The notes beneath the pieces were generated by a model. That model had not been told where the DNA came from and did not search any database. It saw only the letters and a program-made list of their open reading frames with translations. Positions 50,470 to 63,063 of a stretch of 64,000 bases of DNA are shown here, in pieces. Positions within the stretch are counted from its first letter, which is position 1, and each line of letters starts with the position of its first letter. A program made the position numbers and the translations under genes. This DNA comes from Ailanthus altissimus (lineage: Eukaryota > Streptophyta > Magnoliopsida > Sapindales > Simaroubaceae): positions 6,882,001-6,946,000 of the forward strand of contig OX327702.1 of the NCBI GenBank assembly GCA_946807835.1. Direction: 5' to 3'.

Positions 50470-51059
50470 AACTAAAAGACATTGTCGCAAAAGGCTTTTA
50501 CAACGGTAAAAAGTCGTCGCAAAAGGCTTTTGCAACGGTAAAAAGTCATCGCATATGCGACCGTCGTAAAATTTTATGACGGCTAATTAACCGTCACAAA
50601 AATTGCACGACGCATGACTCTTTTGCGACAGTTAATTAGCTGTTGCAAAAAAGTCTATCTCTTTTTTGTTGTTGCTACATATAAAAAATTATTGGAGAGT
50701 CTTACAATTACAAAAGAAGTTTAAACAAATATATTACAATAACAAAAGGTCTTATCATGTTTTTTTAATTTAATATTTTTAAATAAATATATTACAATAT
50801 CATTCAAAACATATTAATAACATCCAAAATATATTAATAACATTAAAATATGACCATCCAAAATATATTAATAAGATCCAAAATGTATTAATAAGATCCA
50901 AAATATGTTAATAACAATTCTAAACTTTTTAACATCTATCTAGTTTTTGTATAATGATGGTGTGCACTTGAAGCATTTTAAACTTACAAATAAAATATTC
51001 GTATTCTAGTTGTAATTTTATAAGTAAAAAATTAATATTAAATTAAATATTCATATCTG

Positions 51060-52605
51060 ATCATTAGTAGACAGCTGAAACTCATGATTATCAAAAAATC
51101 GTTGCATCATTAGACGCATCTCATCATATTGATTTTACAGAACTGTATATTTCCTTGAAGATCATTATAACTGAATTTTAAACAATCTAACTCTACTTTT
51201 ACCTATTCATTGTTTTGACTTAAACTTTGTTGTGCAATATCTGATAGTGATGGACCATACCCATAAGTTTTAACATATTCATGATTATCGCGTTCCATCA
51301 CATCAATAAATATTTGGTCTCTCCCAGCTTTTATTTGTTCAGCTTTAGGCAACTGAGACAAACGTTCATTTAGTTAACCCTAAAAATATTGAAACTTAGT
51401 TAGAATATAGAAGTTTAACAATTTTTTAAATATATGACTATCGTAAATTTATATTACTTACAATTATTTCTACACTATCTGAATCAGTTATATTACTATC
51501 AGATTTGAATCGAATCTTAATAAATATACTTATACGATCTATCTTTTTTTCTTTTTTCTTCATCTAAAATATTGTAAACACATACATACACACTACAATT
51601 AACATTACATTCAATACAACAATAAATATCAATATTACATTCACTAACAAACCAATTCAAAAAAACCAATAAGCCAAAATTCAAGCAATGATCAATTTAA
51701 CAAAACTCTTCACCCAAACAATCATTAAACATATAAAAGTATAACTAACATTTTCTTTCTTTTTAGCAAATGAAGTTTGACCTGTTTTAGGAAGTGAAGA
51801 CACTTGCATACAATTTATTTTATTCTTCTTAGCAATGGCTTACAATACGAAATAATTATGCAAAACATTATTTTTTACTAATTATAACTGACAACATTAA
51901 CTTAAGTTTAGTTAAGTTATACATTAACTTCCTCACTGCTCCAATAAGCTACAAGTGTCTTCCATTGCTCTTCAATAACTCTGGAATGGATACAAGACGT
52001 TCAGCATTTGTCTTGTCATCATAATACTTACTCTTCAATTGATATTTTCAATCTTTCCAAAGTCTTCCCATATTTCTTGAACAGTGGCATCTATAAGTAT
52101 TTAGAGTATTTGTATTTGCCTACAATATAATATGAACCTAATTATATTGTAAAATATGAGCCTGTACTAATTATATGTTATAGTAGTATTTTCTTACCTT
52201 TACCTTCTCCAAATATTTTCTAAGAGATTATTTGGCATGTCAGTCCACTCAACATATGTCAAAGGCGCTTTCAGTCCATTTTGTGCTACGGTCCCAAGTT
52301 AGGATTTGAATTGATCAGAATCTGGACTAATTACCTGCCACGCTGAATTAAACTCTAGATGCATAATATTTCTGTGCCCCAATCATTAACACCAAGAGTT
52401 GGGCCACGATGTGTTGTTTCACTTGGTCATAAAAAAAATTCAAATTAGTGTGATTTTTCAAATAATGGAAGTTAAAATTAATTATTATACCTTCTTTATC
52501 ATCTTGTGCAAAAGAATGAGAAGACATGGATGTTTGTCGTTGTAACTCTACCTACTGTAGAAGTAAGACATCCATAGATGGGCATTTTCCTTTTTTAGGT
52601 GCCAT
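51060..52605 (-). pseudogene. CACTA second gene, Transposase_24 (Ptta/En/Spm, TNPA-like), broken
   Basis: An ATG at 52605 opens MAPKKGKCPSMDVLLLQ and then a stop. Downstream exon-like pieces read EFNSAWQVISPDSDQF and TVAQNGLKAPLTYVEWTDMP (about 52345-52210), then LNERLSQLPKAEQIKAGRDQ and YGYGPSLSDIAQQS (about 51380-51200). These blocks match the plant Transposase_24 family, the DNA-binding partner protein of CACTA elements. It starts about 230 bases after the first gene ends. In-frame stops and unresolved introns prevent a full model. Confidence 0.7.
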
Positions 52606-53462
52606 AATTAGCTGCAATTAGATATCAAAATGTATTGTTAGAAAACATTCATAAAAAAATTAATATATCAATGAAGTTTATTATTAAAAAAAAAGAATGT
52701 AATTACTAAAATATATAAGAAAAATATTCATTATAAAAAAATATATAATGACACCTAGACAAGGGGGGACGTAATTAGCCTTACCCCTCAAATGCAATCT
52801 ATTACAACTTAATCAAAACAAATCTGTAAAGAAAGATCATTCAACATTTTCCATGACATTATTTTCATCGTTATCATCATTGTCATCGTCATCAATAACA
52901 TTTGCACCTACTATTATTCCATTAACTCCTTGCCTAACCCAACCAATATCCTCATCTTGCACATACAAGCTTTCACCCAATTGTTGTTCAGCATATAGTT
53001 CAACCTGAGGTACTATTGATGGCCTATAAGAAGAATTTTTTGTGTACATGTCAAATAAATATTTAACTGTCATTTTAAGAACAACATGCCAATCTACATT
53101 TAAAGGGTCTTTCGCATAATAAACTTGCTCTGCTTGCCCTGCTAAAATAAAATGTTCATCACTTATTTGATTATTTTTGCATAATAAATTATTGAAATTC
53201 ACCAAAGTGAATTTAAACTCATCATGCATCCTTCCAATTTCATTATCTACCCAATCACCCTTGAAAATAGCAAACTTCATGTCATTAGTATAACGTATTT
53301 CAATAATATCTATCAACACCCCATGAAATGTTAAATTGCCTGAGCAAGGATTTCTGTCCCTTGCACTCGCATAGCTCACAGTATTAGCTTTTAACACAAC
53401 ACCAAAGGTTTGAGTGATTCTACTTCTATCATTGTCTTTTGTTTGAAATCGAAAGTCATTCA

Positions 53463-53752
53463 CAATGTAGCCTTTGAATCTCCGAGCAAATTGGTCAAGA
53501 CCATTAGCTAGAATTGTTATTTCTTCAGACAATGTTATATTTGATGTTCGTTGCAAAGCTTGAATCTGTATAAACTTATAATTATTAGAAATGACAACAA
53601 TTGAAGCCAATGTAGCCTTTGAATCTCCGAGCAAACTGGTCAAGACCATTAGCTAGAATTTTTATTTCTTCAAACAATGTTATATTTTATGTTCGTTGCA
53701 AAGCTTAAATCTGTATAAACTTATAATTATTAGAAATGACAACAATTGAAGC
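53463..53752. repeat. 145-bp tandem duplication in the transposase
   Basis: Units 53463-53607 and 53608-53752 are almost identical and both contain CCTTTGAATCTCCGAGCAAA. It repeats the N-terminal part of the DUF4216 region. The few differences between units show it is not very recent or that one unit has drifted. Confidence 0.9.
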
Positions 53753-55505
53753 TTGCATTATTTATGATTTGAGAAAAAATTTATGAATCAAAAGATTTAG
53801 AGAACTTACATGATTCATAAATCATATGTGAAATGATTCATTATGAACTTTTTGAATATAATGCTTTGCACTACGAGGCATTTCTCTTGCTAGTTCAGCA
53901 AGATGTTTCCTAAACAAAAATTGGATAAGTTACTTTTAGAAAAATATTGAATTAGGGATAAAATCATTTCAATAGAAATAAACAACTTACTCTCGAAAGG
54001 AATTGACGGCATCAGTGTTCACTAGTACATACCTATGTGCTTGAACCCATGAAACACCGTTAAGATGAACCTTAACTCCTTTTCCCAAAGGACGCCCAAA
54101 CTTATTATCATAATAATTATTACGAACTGGTCGAGTACTTTTAGTTTCTACTTCATCAAGGTATCTTGAACAAAAATTCATACATTCTTCCATTAAATAC
54201 CCTTTAGCAATTGAAGCTTCAGGATGTGCTTGATTGTGCACATAAATTTTTAGAGTTAATAGATACCTACAGTGAAAAGATATTAGATATAATTAACATA
54301 TGTTTTAATTGTTTAAAAAAAATATTTAAAAAATGTAATAACAATGCCAGCCATACCTTTCAATATGATACATCCATCGAAACTGTACAGGACCAGCAAG
54401 TATCGCCTCTTCAGCTAAATGAATTGGTAAATGCTCCATGATATCAAAAAATGACATTGAAAAATCTTCTCAAGATGACAAAGTGTTAAGTTCAATGCTA
54501 TCTTGAATATAGAATAGATCATTTGGCATATTCACTTTTGAGCATAATTGCCTAAAAACGTTACTCAACTCAATCAACACTTCTACAACATTCTTAGGCA
54601 ATGCTCTACGAGCTATCACAGGAAGTAATTGTTGCATTAATATATGATTATCATGACTTTTAAGGCCCCAAATATGACACTCCTTGATATTCATACGTCT
54701 ATAAATATTCAATACATAGCCATCTGGAACCTTCACTTCCTTGAAGACTTAAAAAACAAACATCTTTATGTTCTTTGTTCATAGAAAAATAAGCACGAGG
54801 TAACCGTAATTTGTTAGCACCTCCTAATTTAGGATGTAATGGATTTATGATGCCAATGTGTTAAAAATCACGTCGTACTTTTAAATTATCTTTAGAATTT
54901 TTACGAATACCTAATAAAGTCCAAAGAATATTATCATCAATATTTTTCTCAATATGCATTACATCAAGATTGTGGTGAATTAAGTTGAACTCTCAATATG
55001 GCAATTCAAAAAAAATACTTTTTTTTCTTCCAAGTAGTCTTATCATTTTTCTTCTCAGTCTCATTCATTTTTCTTTTGAAGATCTTCTAGCTTATACTCA
55101 ATAATTATGTTATTCAACTGTCTCTTCATCTCAGCCCCTGGCAATCGACTAAGTGCTTGTCCTATTCCCTTATATTATCAAATGATACTCTATCTTTCCA
55201 AAACTTATGTGAGATAGGTAAATATCGTCGATGACCAATGTAATGGTATTTTTTACTATTTAACAACCAACGAGATCTAGTGTTTTGATTGCAAACAGGA
55301 CAAGCCTTTTTACCTCTTGTATTCCATCCTGATAAGTTACCATATGCTGGAAAGTCATTAATAGTCCATAACAATATTGCGTGGAGTTTGAACATTTGAT
55401 TACATGATGCATTATAAGTAAGTACCCCTTTAAACCATAATTCCTTCAACTCCTCAATTAGCGGTTGCAAATAAACATCAATTTTATTACCAGGTCTTTT
55501 AGGTT

Positions 55506-56955
55506 TGATAAGGGGAAAATTGTCATATATTTTCTTATATTTTTATTTTGATATTTTATTATTTTATGAGAATAAATGGCTATTTATGTGCATTATTGTT
55601 ATTTTTAGGGACTTGAACGAAATTTAAAGAAAGATTGCAAAAAGAGCAAAAATAGGGGCTAAAATGCAAAATTTTTAAAGTATGTGTTCAGAGCCCCAGC
55701 GCCACGAGGATTACCGCCCCAGTGCTGGAACAGTGATCGAAATTAGAAAAATGACCTGTTTAAGTCGCATCTGGTGCCCCAGCGCTAAATAGTCACTGCA
55801 CCAGCAATAGGCCAGTGCCTCAACGCCATCAACCCATCGCTCCAGCGGTAAAGCTTTTTTCACGTGTCACCCCAGCGACAATTGCATAGTGCCCCAGCGG
55901 TAGCGCTAGTCCTAGTCCAACGTGAATTGAGATTTTCAATCTCATATCAATCCCTATAAAAAGTCACTTGTTCCCAGCCTTTAAGAATTATCCAAGAATC
56001 AACCAAGAGCAACCTAGAACAATTCAAGAACACCAAGAATACAGAGCACGAGCGTAATTGGAGTTTAATTGAAGTAACTTTAGAGAGAAATTCAAGGCAT
56101 TTTTCGACATTAAGAGTATCTTAAACAACGCAATTAAGAGCAATTTGACGTCTATATCGGTTTGCTATTAATTGTATCATGATTTTTTATTATTTTTACC
56201 ATTGTTCTCTTGTAGCCATGAGCTAAACTTATTTTCTAGGGTTAATACTTGAACTCAATATGTGTGCTTAATTGCCATATCTTTTGAATATTTAATAAAT
56301 TTAGTTCTTTGATATTCAAATTACTTGATCTTAATGCTTCAATATATCTGGCTAATATATGGTGAATGAGTTGGTAATATTATTGATAAACTCGGAAGAG
56401 GAATCATAATATTTAGACCTAGGTAATTTGATGCATGATTGTAGAGTAACATTCAATGTTGCATATGCAAGTTTCAATTTATGATAGGAATATACCTAAT
56501 TAGCATGTATGATCAATAAGACCTAATCTTAATGAATTTTAATTTGTTACAAGTACCATAGGAATATAGGTATTTGATAAATTAAGGTATACTTGCATGA
56601 CCTTGGAAGAGACTTGTGGATACATTAGTTTCTTGATCAATAACAAAGACTAAGGGAGTTAAATATTAGAGATTAATAATTAGAAAGCATATTGAGGGAT
56701 AGTATTAATCCTAGGTATTCTTTATATTGCTATCACATAATTCTCTTGCATTGTGTTTTTACTTTTATATTTTCTATATTCATTCTTAGATTTTTATTTT
56801 TCTGAATAATTATTAGGAAGACATAATTTTAGTAATTGGTTAAAAAGAAGAAATTATCTCTGTGGGTTCGACATCCGACTTATTTAGTTCTTTTATTACT
56901 TGCATACGATAGTGTATAGTTAAACTTAATTTTAAGATATAGAAATATCGCATCA
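55506..56955 (+). mobile_element. Solo LTR (1.45 kb) inside the CACTA transposase
   Basis: It starts TGATAAGGGG and ends CGCATCA. Flanks AGGTT (55501-55505) and AGGTC (56956-56960) are a near-perfect 5-bp target duplication. The transposase reading frame stops exactly at one border and resumes at the other. A GC-rich patch (55690-55910) repeats GCCCCAGCGC-like words about every 30 bases. No coding region is present, so recombination between LTRs has removed the interior. Confidence 0.85.
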
Positions 56956-58212
56956 AGGTCCATCAATAAGTACAGATAAAATGAAGAATGATTGTTTTAT
57001 GCATAACCATGGCAGCAAATTATAAGGTATTAGAACAATTGGCCATGTACTATATGATATAGACATTGTCCTAAATTGGTTAAAACTGTCAGCTGCTAAT
57101 CCAAGTAACATTTCTACTATCAAAAGCAAATCAAGATTTTTTTTCATCAAAATTTTTTCATGTAGGACTATCAGCAGGATGCCTTAACACACCATCATCA
57201 GTGAACGAATCAGTATGCCATCTCATAAATAATTTTTGTAATCTCGGCACTAGTGGAAAATACCGTACTTGTTTGGCCGGTATTCTTTTGTTCTTATTTT
57301 GATGTCCACTAGAATCACCATCCAATTGCTTATATCTTGAAGAATGACATATATGACATATATCAAGCTTTTCATACTCATTGTTAAATAACAAACAATT
57401 ATTAGGACATGCATCCCATGTCTTATATGTAAAACTTAAGTCGGTAGTTATCTTTTGAGCTTCATAATACGACTCTAGCAACTTTACTTCTTTAGAAAAT
57501 GTTTCTTTTAGCAATCCTAAAAGCATTGTAAATGATTTGTTTGTCCATCCATATAAAAGTCCACACAACACTTTTATATGCAGAAGTCGAACAATGAATG
57601 ACAGTGAAGAAAACTTTTCACAGCCTGGATACAAGGGAGATTCAGCATCTTGAAGCAATTTAAAAAACTTTCTAGTCTCATCATTGGGACCCGTAGCATG
57701 CTTATTGTCTAATGGATTATCATCAGCTAAATCGAAGTCTAAATCTGGAGTACCCATGACATCATGTATCATTCTACCCATGTTATCATCAATACCCTAG
57801 TCATTAATAACGTCAGTTTCCTTGTTATAGTCAAAAGACGTGGAATGTTCACTATGTGTAGTTTAATTTTTGTACTTTGACAAAAAATTATTTACTATAA
57901 CATGTTCTCTAACTACTTCTCTCACACAAAGATAATGATTGTAAGATTTTTTGCATGGACAATATATTCTTGTATTACCAATAATGTTCATATATGCAAA
58001 ATCTAAAAATATTTCAACGCCGTCAATATACGACTTTGATATTCTATCTAGCAAATCAATCCAACTCTTGTCCATATCTACTCCATTCAGTGTAAAATAA
58101 AATTAAGTTAATTATCTTCAACTTCTTAATTTAAATGAAAATAAATACATACAACACGAAACTTATCTTCTTTTAACTCATTTCCAAAAGGTAGGTGGTC
58201 ATATCCCATTCA

Positions 58213-58472
58213 GAAATGCATAATTCTATATGGTAGTAATAGCTCAAGTTTTAGCCACTTCAATAGAAATTTCGACAGCATCTCCTTTCAATTCTCCAAG
58301 TACACAATATAGATTAATGCATGCTTGTGTTATTTCAAGTTATGTACTCAAGATAACACAAAATACATATTAATCTAGTATGTACCTAAAGAACAGTAAG
58401 AGTCGTCACTGGAATATCTATTGAGTGAGACAAAACTTAAGCTACTACTACTATATAGAATTATGCATTTCC
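58213..58472. repeat. Imperfect long inverted repeat, arms about 125 bp
   Basis: Left arm 58213-58338 (GAAATGCATAATTCTATATG...) pairs along its length with right arm 58350-58472 (...CTATATAGAATTATGCATTT), with many mismatches and a loop of about 10 bases. It lies just upstream (in transcription sense) of the CACTA transposase start. Confidence 0.8.
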
Positions 58473-58494
58473 AAACTGTCCAAATCAGGACAAT

Positions 58495-58626
58495 AAAAAA
58501 AATATATAATAAAACATGTTTTTCTCATTGTTATCTTCTAAATATGGTGAGAGTCGTATGACATACAGCTCTCACCATCATAAGAAGATAACAATGAGAA
58601 AAGCATGTTTTATTATATATTTTTTA
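58495..58626. repeat. Near-perfect hairpin, 58-bp stem, 15-base loop
   Basis: Arms 58495-58553 and 58569-58626 are reverse complements with only a few mismatches (shared core CTCATTGTTATCTTCT). The loop is TCGTATGACATACAG. It sits next to the longer inverted repeat, inside the CACTA 5' region. Its shape resembles a small-RNA precursor or a foldback insertion. Confidence 0.88.
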
Positions 58627-58639
58627 AACGGGTCTAAGG

Positions 58640-61147
58640 TTACATACATGCAAAAATTAAATGCATATTATTTTTAAAGTGCTTAGAAACTTACAATAGA
58701 ATTCTACTGTATAAGATAGTCTTGAGGGTTTAAAATTAGGGATGCACCACCAGCAAAATTGAAGTTTAAGTTGGGGAAAGATGTCAGCAGTACTAAAAAT
58801 AATATACACACTGTTAATATTTATACAAATCAATCTAAACATTGTTAACAATTTATACTATATTCACAACCCTTCTATTTTTATGAACCACAAAATAGAA
58901 TATGCAATTTTTCATGTATCAGATGCATTTAAACAGAAAAACAAGTGAAATACAAAAAATTAACAGATCCAGTTCTAGCGTGTATACTTCACCACACTAA
59001 TCATAACAAAATATTGATGGTTTAATAGTAATTTCTAATAATCAAGCAACTCTTAACTCTTTACTATACCAAGAAACTTAACAATAATCTTACTAATCCC
59101 ATACCTATACTTCTTTTTTTTTTCTTCATAAGATGATAGCCTAATGTACTAGAACATAAGATGATAGGGTAATGTAACTCATTTATGAAGAATAATCAAA
59201 ACTTATGAATAACCATCAGTCATAAACAGAAAATGAGTTGACCAGAGAAAAACTTATGGGCTATGGCAAGATACCAGGTAAAACTTTGAAATGGGATAGT
59301 AATGTGATGAAGAAACTGATGTAGTCAGCAATCTGGATATGTCCAATACTGAAAGCTGAATGCAGAACTTACAATATATAATAAGAAAAGAAAAATAAAT
59401 TAATAAAAAAACCAGCTATAGTTTTTCATGATGAACAATAGACAACAAGGTTAGGCCTCTAGCCTCATTCAATAACTAAAATATAAATTGTAGTTATATA
59501 ATAGACAACAAAGTTAATCTATTTTTAAAAGAACTTCTGTAAGAGTTCTAAAAGACAAGAATACAAGAGAATTCTGGCTACAACATCCTGAAGTCTTTTA
59601 TCAGCATTATGATATGTTTCTGATCCCTCTCATCCTCTCTGCTTGAAGCTTACATGCATTTAGACACATATACTAAGATCTGCATTTAGGTTGGTGTTTT
59701 AAATTTACATTTTTTACCTACAAGTAAGATCATTTCAATCACAGATTTCAATCAATAGTTCAACAATAGTACAACTAGTAGAAGAAAGTAATAATTCTAT
59801 TGATAAGAACAAAATATACCTACAAGGTCAGTTCAGCTAATCAATGAAATAGTAGATTCAATAACCCACTGTTACCCTTAAGGCTAACTAGCAATTCAAT
59901 TCATAAAGCATGGCTATTCCTTTTTCCGATCCCATTTTCTATCAATTACATATTGTATCAATTACATGATAATGCTAATTGTCATACTTCATTACCAAAA
60001 AAAGTGAAAAAGAGAAAGGGAACTACATATGCATTTAATCTGTTTATTGTATTTCTGTCAAAGTAAAACTAGAATCGAATCTTAGCTTTAACTTATTCAT
60101 CATGCCATTTCTAGATATTTGCACTGTTACATGTGTGATTGGTAATGCTATCCATCTAGCCACTGCAATAAACCTCTAAAAGAATCTGAATCTGCTTTGC
60201 CATTAGTGAACTAAAACTATAATCTTCTTATTAACTTGCACTATAGAGTAGCTCTATGTTTTCATCTCTGTTAAAGCTACAAATTAATTTCTCAACCAAT
60301 AACCATAAGTTAGGCTAACTGGGAAATTTTGAGATGTTAAATAAAAATCTGTATTTTATTATCAACCATAAGTTACTCATAAGTGCATTGTCAACTGGCA
60401 AAAATTTGATATTCTTCCTTTATATATAGTCATATTTACAACATACATTACAACCAAAAGCAACATCTCCTTACAAGAACTTGCTACTTATCTTCTTTAC
60501 AAAATCTCCCACATCATCATCATACAAAAAGAGATCATTCAAATAACCTCATATCATGAAAATTCTTCTAAAGATGGAAATCAAGGATCAAAACTTAGAA
60601 AAACAACAACCAAAACTCGTACAGGAAGAGATATAAAAGCAACCACCCATATAATTATTCTATAATCTAATATTCAATAAAAATCGTGTACACAAGAGAA
60701 TAAAAATTGAAGAAATTGAAGAAACTCTAACTAACTAAAGGTTTTAAAACTATATTAAAAGATTGAAGAAATTGATAAAAAAAATTGAAGCCTACCTTTA
60801 AAGATTGATCGAGATTTGAGCTTTTACAATAACTTCATAACTGATGAATTAAGTGAGATTGAAATTCAAAGCTTACCTTCAAAATTTGATTAGAAAAATA
60901 GTGAAAGAAATATTCATGAAAGAGGAAAACATGTTGTTGATAAATTAATACCTGAAATGATGAAAAAGAGAATCTGAAGTTGCGATTTACCAAATCAAAA
61001 GAAGAGAAAAGTAGAAGAAGATGAATAGAAGAGCAGAAGATAACAAAGAGAAAAGAGGAAAACACAATCTTTATTCATTGTTTTTAACTAAACGACATCG
61101 TTTCTTTTTAGTGTTTTGCGACGGCTAAAATAGCCATTGCAAATAGG
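58640..61147 (-). other. CACTA 5' region without coding sequence
   Basis: About 2.5 kb between the hairpins and the right terminal repeat. Frames are short and AT-biased and no domain is seen. In CACTA elements this part normally holds the promoter, leader and first intron of the transposase gene. Confidence 0.5.
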
Positions 61148-61175
61148 GTCGTAAAAAGTCCATTTTCTTGTAGTG
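61148..61175 (-). repeat. CACTA right terminal inverted repeat
   Basis: On the minus strand it starts CACTACAAGAAAA. Followed on the plus strand by AGT. A GCGACGG...CCATTGC subterminal inverted motif is next to it at about 61115-61140. Confidence 0.9.
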
Positions 61176-62084
61176 AGTGGTAAAAAAGGTTGAGGGTGAA
61201 TTGATTTGTTAATGGTTAGTTTTTAATATGATGAAGATAATACAGGGTTTGCAGGTTGGAATGTTGGAGGGAGAAAAAAAGAAGAGATTGCAACTGCTAC
61301 ACTTATTATTTGAATTGCTCCTGTAAAATTCTAATCTTTAAGAGGATTTAATTCCGAGTTTAGGTTTAACATATTAGGTAATTCGATCTATTGACAGATG
61401 GATCCTATAAACATGTTGTATAAGTTATTGTCAGGTCGAAATAGATTAAACTTTGAATCTTATTCAAATTTTAATTAATAAATTATTATTCTGCATGAAG
61501 AAGAATTTTTCACAAATAGATAAATCTCACTTAAATTCTTTTTATTTAATTGATGACTCTGAAACAGATTAGAATTCTTAATTAACTTATATTTAATTAA
61601 ATTCATAATTTGATTAGAATTTGGATTCATGCATTCATACTTTAATATGGATTATGATTTGTGCACTATAAATAAGCATGCAAGTTTGCTTTTATTTCAT
61701 TATGTTCATAATTCAATTCTTGACTATTCAATTCATTCTACAATATTCTATTCAATTCCAATTATTTGATCATTATCAAGTTCTTAGCATAATTTTATGT
61801 TTGTCTTTGTAACACTCCTACACATCAATACCATCTTTCTCGAATAAACACTAATTTGAGTATCAAAATATTTTTTTACAGGAGAATGATGCACTTCTAC
61901 AAATTCAAGGAGTTAGTAAGAGGAAGACGATAATTTTTGTGAAGTTTCAAACTTAAGAGCTTTGAGTGGTGTTGTCTGTGAAAATTTTGAATGAAAAACC
62001 AAAGCATCCAATGAGCTATTAATTCAAAAAAATATGAAATCAAAATATGAAGCCTGTATGGACTACATGCATGCAGAAAAGAAA
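61176..62084. other. Intergenic, no gene seen
   Basis: AT-rich sequence after the CACTA element, with no domain, no RNA gene and no clear repeat. Confidence 0.45.
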
Positions 62085-63062
62085 GAAGTAGAAAAGAAAA
62101 GAAAAGAAGAAAAAGTACAAGTAAAAAATTCAAAATGCTAATTACTTACTAAAAGGGATAAAACTCCCTATTTGTGGATAAAGAACCATCTAGAAAGCCT
62201 CCTTAACCCTAAAAGTCTCCCCTACAGGCTCAAGAGTAGAGCTAGGATCCTTCAAAAGTTCATTTGAAACCTTAAGAACTATTGAACCAATATTATTAGG
62301 CTCTATTGTAACTTTCTAGTAGAACCTCAAGGACAAGGTGCCCTGTTCAACTGTCTCTAAAATGGGTCAAGAATAGGCTCTTCGCTGGGCTCGGTAGTTT
62401 TTTGCTTATTTAGCAGAGACGCTCTCGATTTTAGACATATAGGAACACTATTTTTTTTGTTATTTCCTTAGAGCACTACAGAAGATGGTGGATTCTCTCA
62501 TAATCTCTTTATTCCCTTTCCAATAATAGGAACAAAACACAGTATGAAAGATCCTTCTACAATAATCCTAAAGAGGGTCCCTTAACATTTCCATAAAAGA
62601 TGACACTCTCTTTTTTCCTATTCTAGCTCTTGAAGAAAAATAGGGAACTGATCCTCCTATTCCAATAGAAAAATAAGGAGGAGGTCTTCTTTAGCAGCCC
62701 CTTTATTGTAAAGGAATTGCACCATCTTTTCCAACCTCAATTTAGAAAGAAAGACCTAAATCTCCTCTTCCTACTCCCATCTCTCGAGGAAGACGATGAC
62801 CTCTAGAGTCACTATCAATGTTGATTAGATCTTCTGAGAAAAATTGGACCATGAAGTTAGCACAAAATCAGAGATAAAAGAAGTAAAGAAAAAGTATAGG
62901 TAAACAATTTAAAATATCAATTACTTACAAATAAGGATAAAACTCCCTATTAGCATATCAAAAATCAGCTGGAAAGCCTTTTTAACCTAAAAGGGTCCCC
63001 AATAGGCTCAAAAGTAGAGCTTGAATCCTTCATAGATTTTTGAACCTTAAAAACCCTTAAAC
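62085..63062. repeat. Dispersed direct repeat pair (about 190 bp), about 780 bp apart
   Basis: 62085-62285 and 62870-63062 share GGATAAAACTCCCTATT, GAAAGCCT, CAGGCTCAAGAGTAGAGCT-like and AACCTTAA blocks in the same order. The interval has no coding region. It could be an old LTR-element remnant or a segmental duplication. Confidence 0.6.
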
Positions 63063-63063
63063 C

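Larger units (their letters stand above)
52837..58075 (-). pseudogene. CACTA transposase (TNPD/Transposase_21 type), broken and split by an LTR
   Basis: Read on the minus strand. 58075-57863 is the transposase-associated domain (MDKSWIDLLDRIS, CPCKKSYNHY). 57781-57158 is the N-terminal part of Transposase_21 with DACPNNCLLF and a CHICHSSR zinc site, ending at a TGA where relatives have Trp (HPADSPT-stop). 57150-56956 continues in another frame (LGLAADSFNQF, PWLCIKQSFFI). The solo LTR 55506-56955 interrupts after DGP; the other side reads KRPGN. 55470-55162 has LLWTINDFPAYGNLSGW and KACPVCN. DUF4218-like pieces follow at 54736-53987. 53649-52837 is a DUF4216 domain with an acidic tail. At least one premature stop, frameshifts and a 145-bp duplication make it nonfunctional. 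Confidence 0.85.
50442..61175 (-). mobile_element. CACTA (En/Spm) DNA transposon, 10.7 kb
   Basis: Terminal inverted repeats are 28 bp: CACTATAATAGAAAAGGTCT... at the left and, on the minus strand, CACTACAAGAAAATGGACTT... at the right, both running into TTTTACGAC. The 3-bp target duplication is AGT on both sides (50439-50441 and 61176-61178). Subterminal regions carry repeated TTTTGCGAC(G/A)G words in both orientations. Two transposase-related genes read on the minus strand (53-58 kb and 51-52.6 kb), the TNPD/TNPA arrangement of the superfamily. A solo LTR (55506-56955) is nested inside. Ends look competent but the transposases are broken, so movement would need enzymes from elsewhere. Confidence 0.93.

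Noticed and set aside
60835..62133. F/L/S-rich minus-strand frames
   Set aside because: Translations of purine- or A-rich DNA without any motif.
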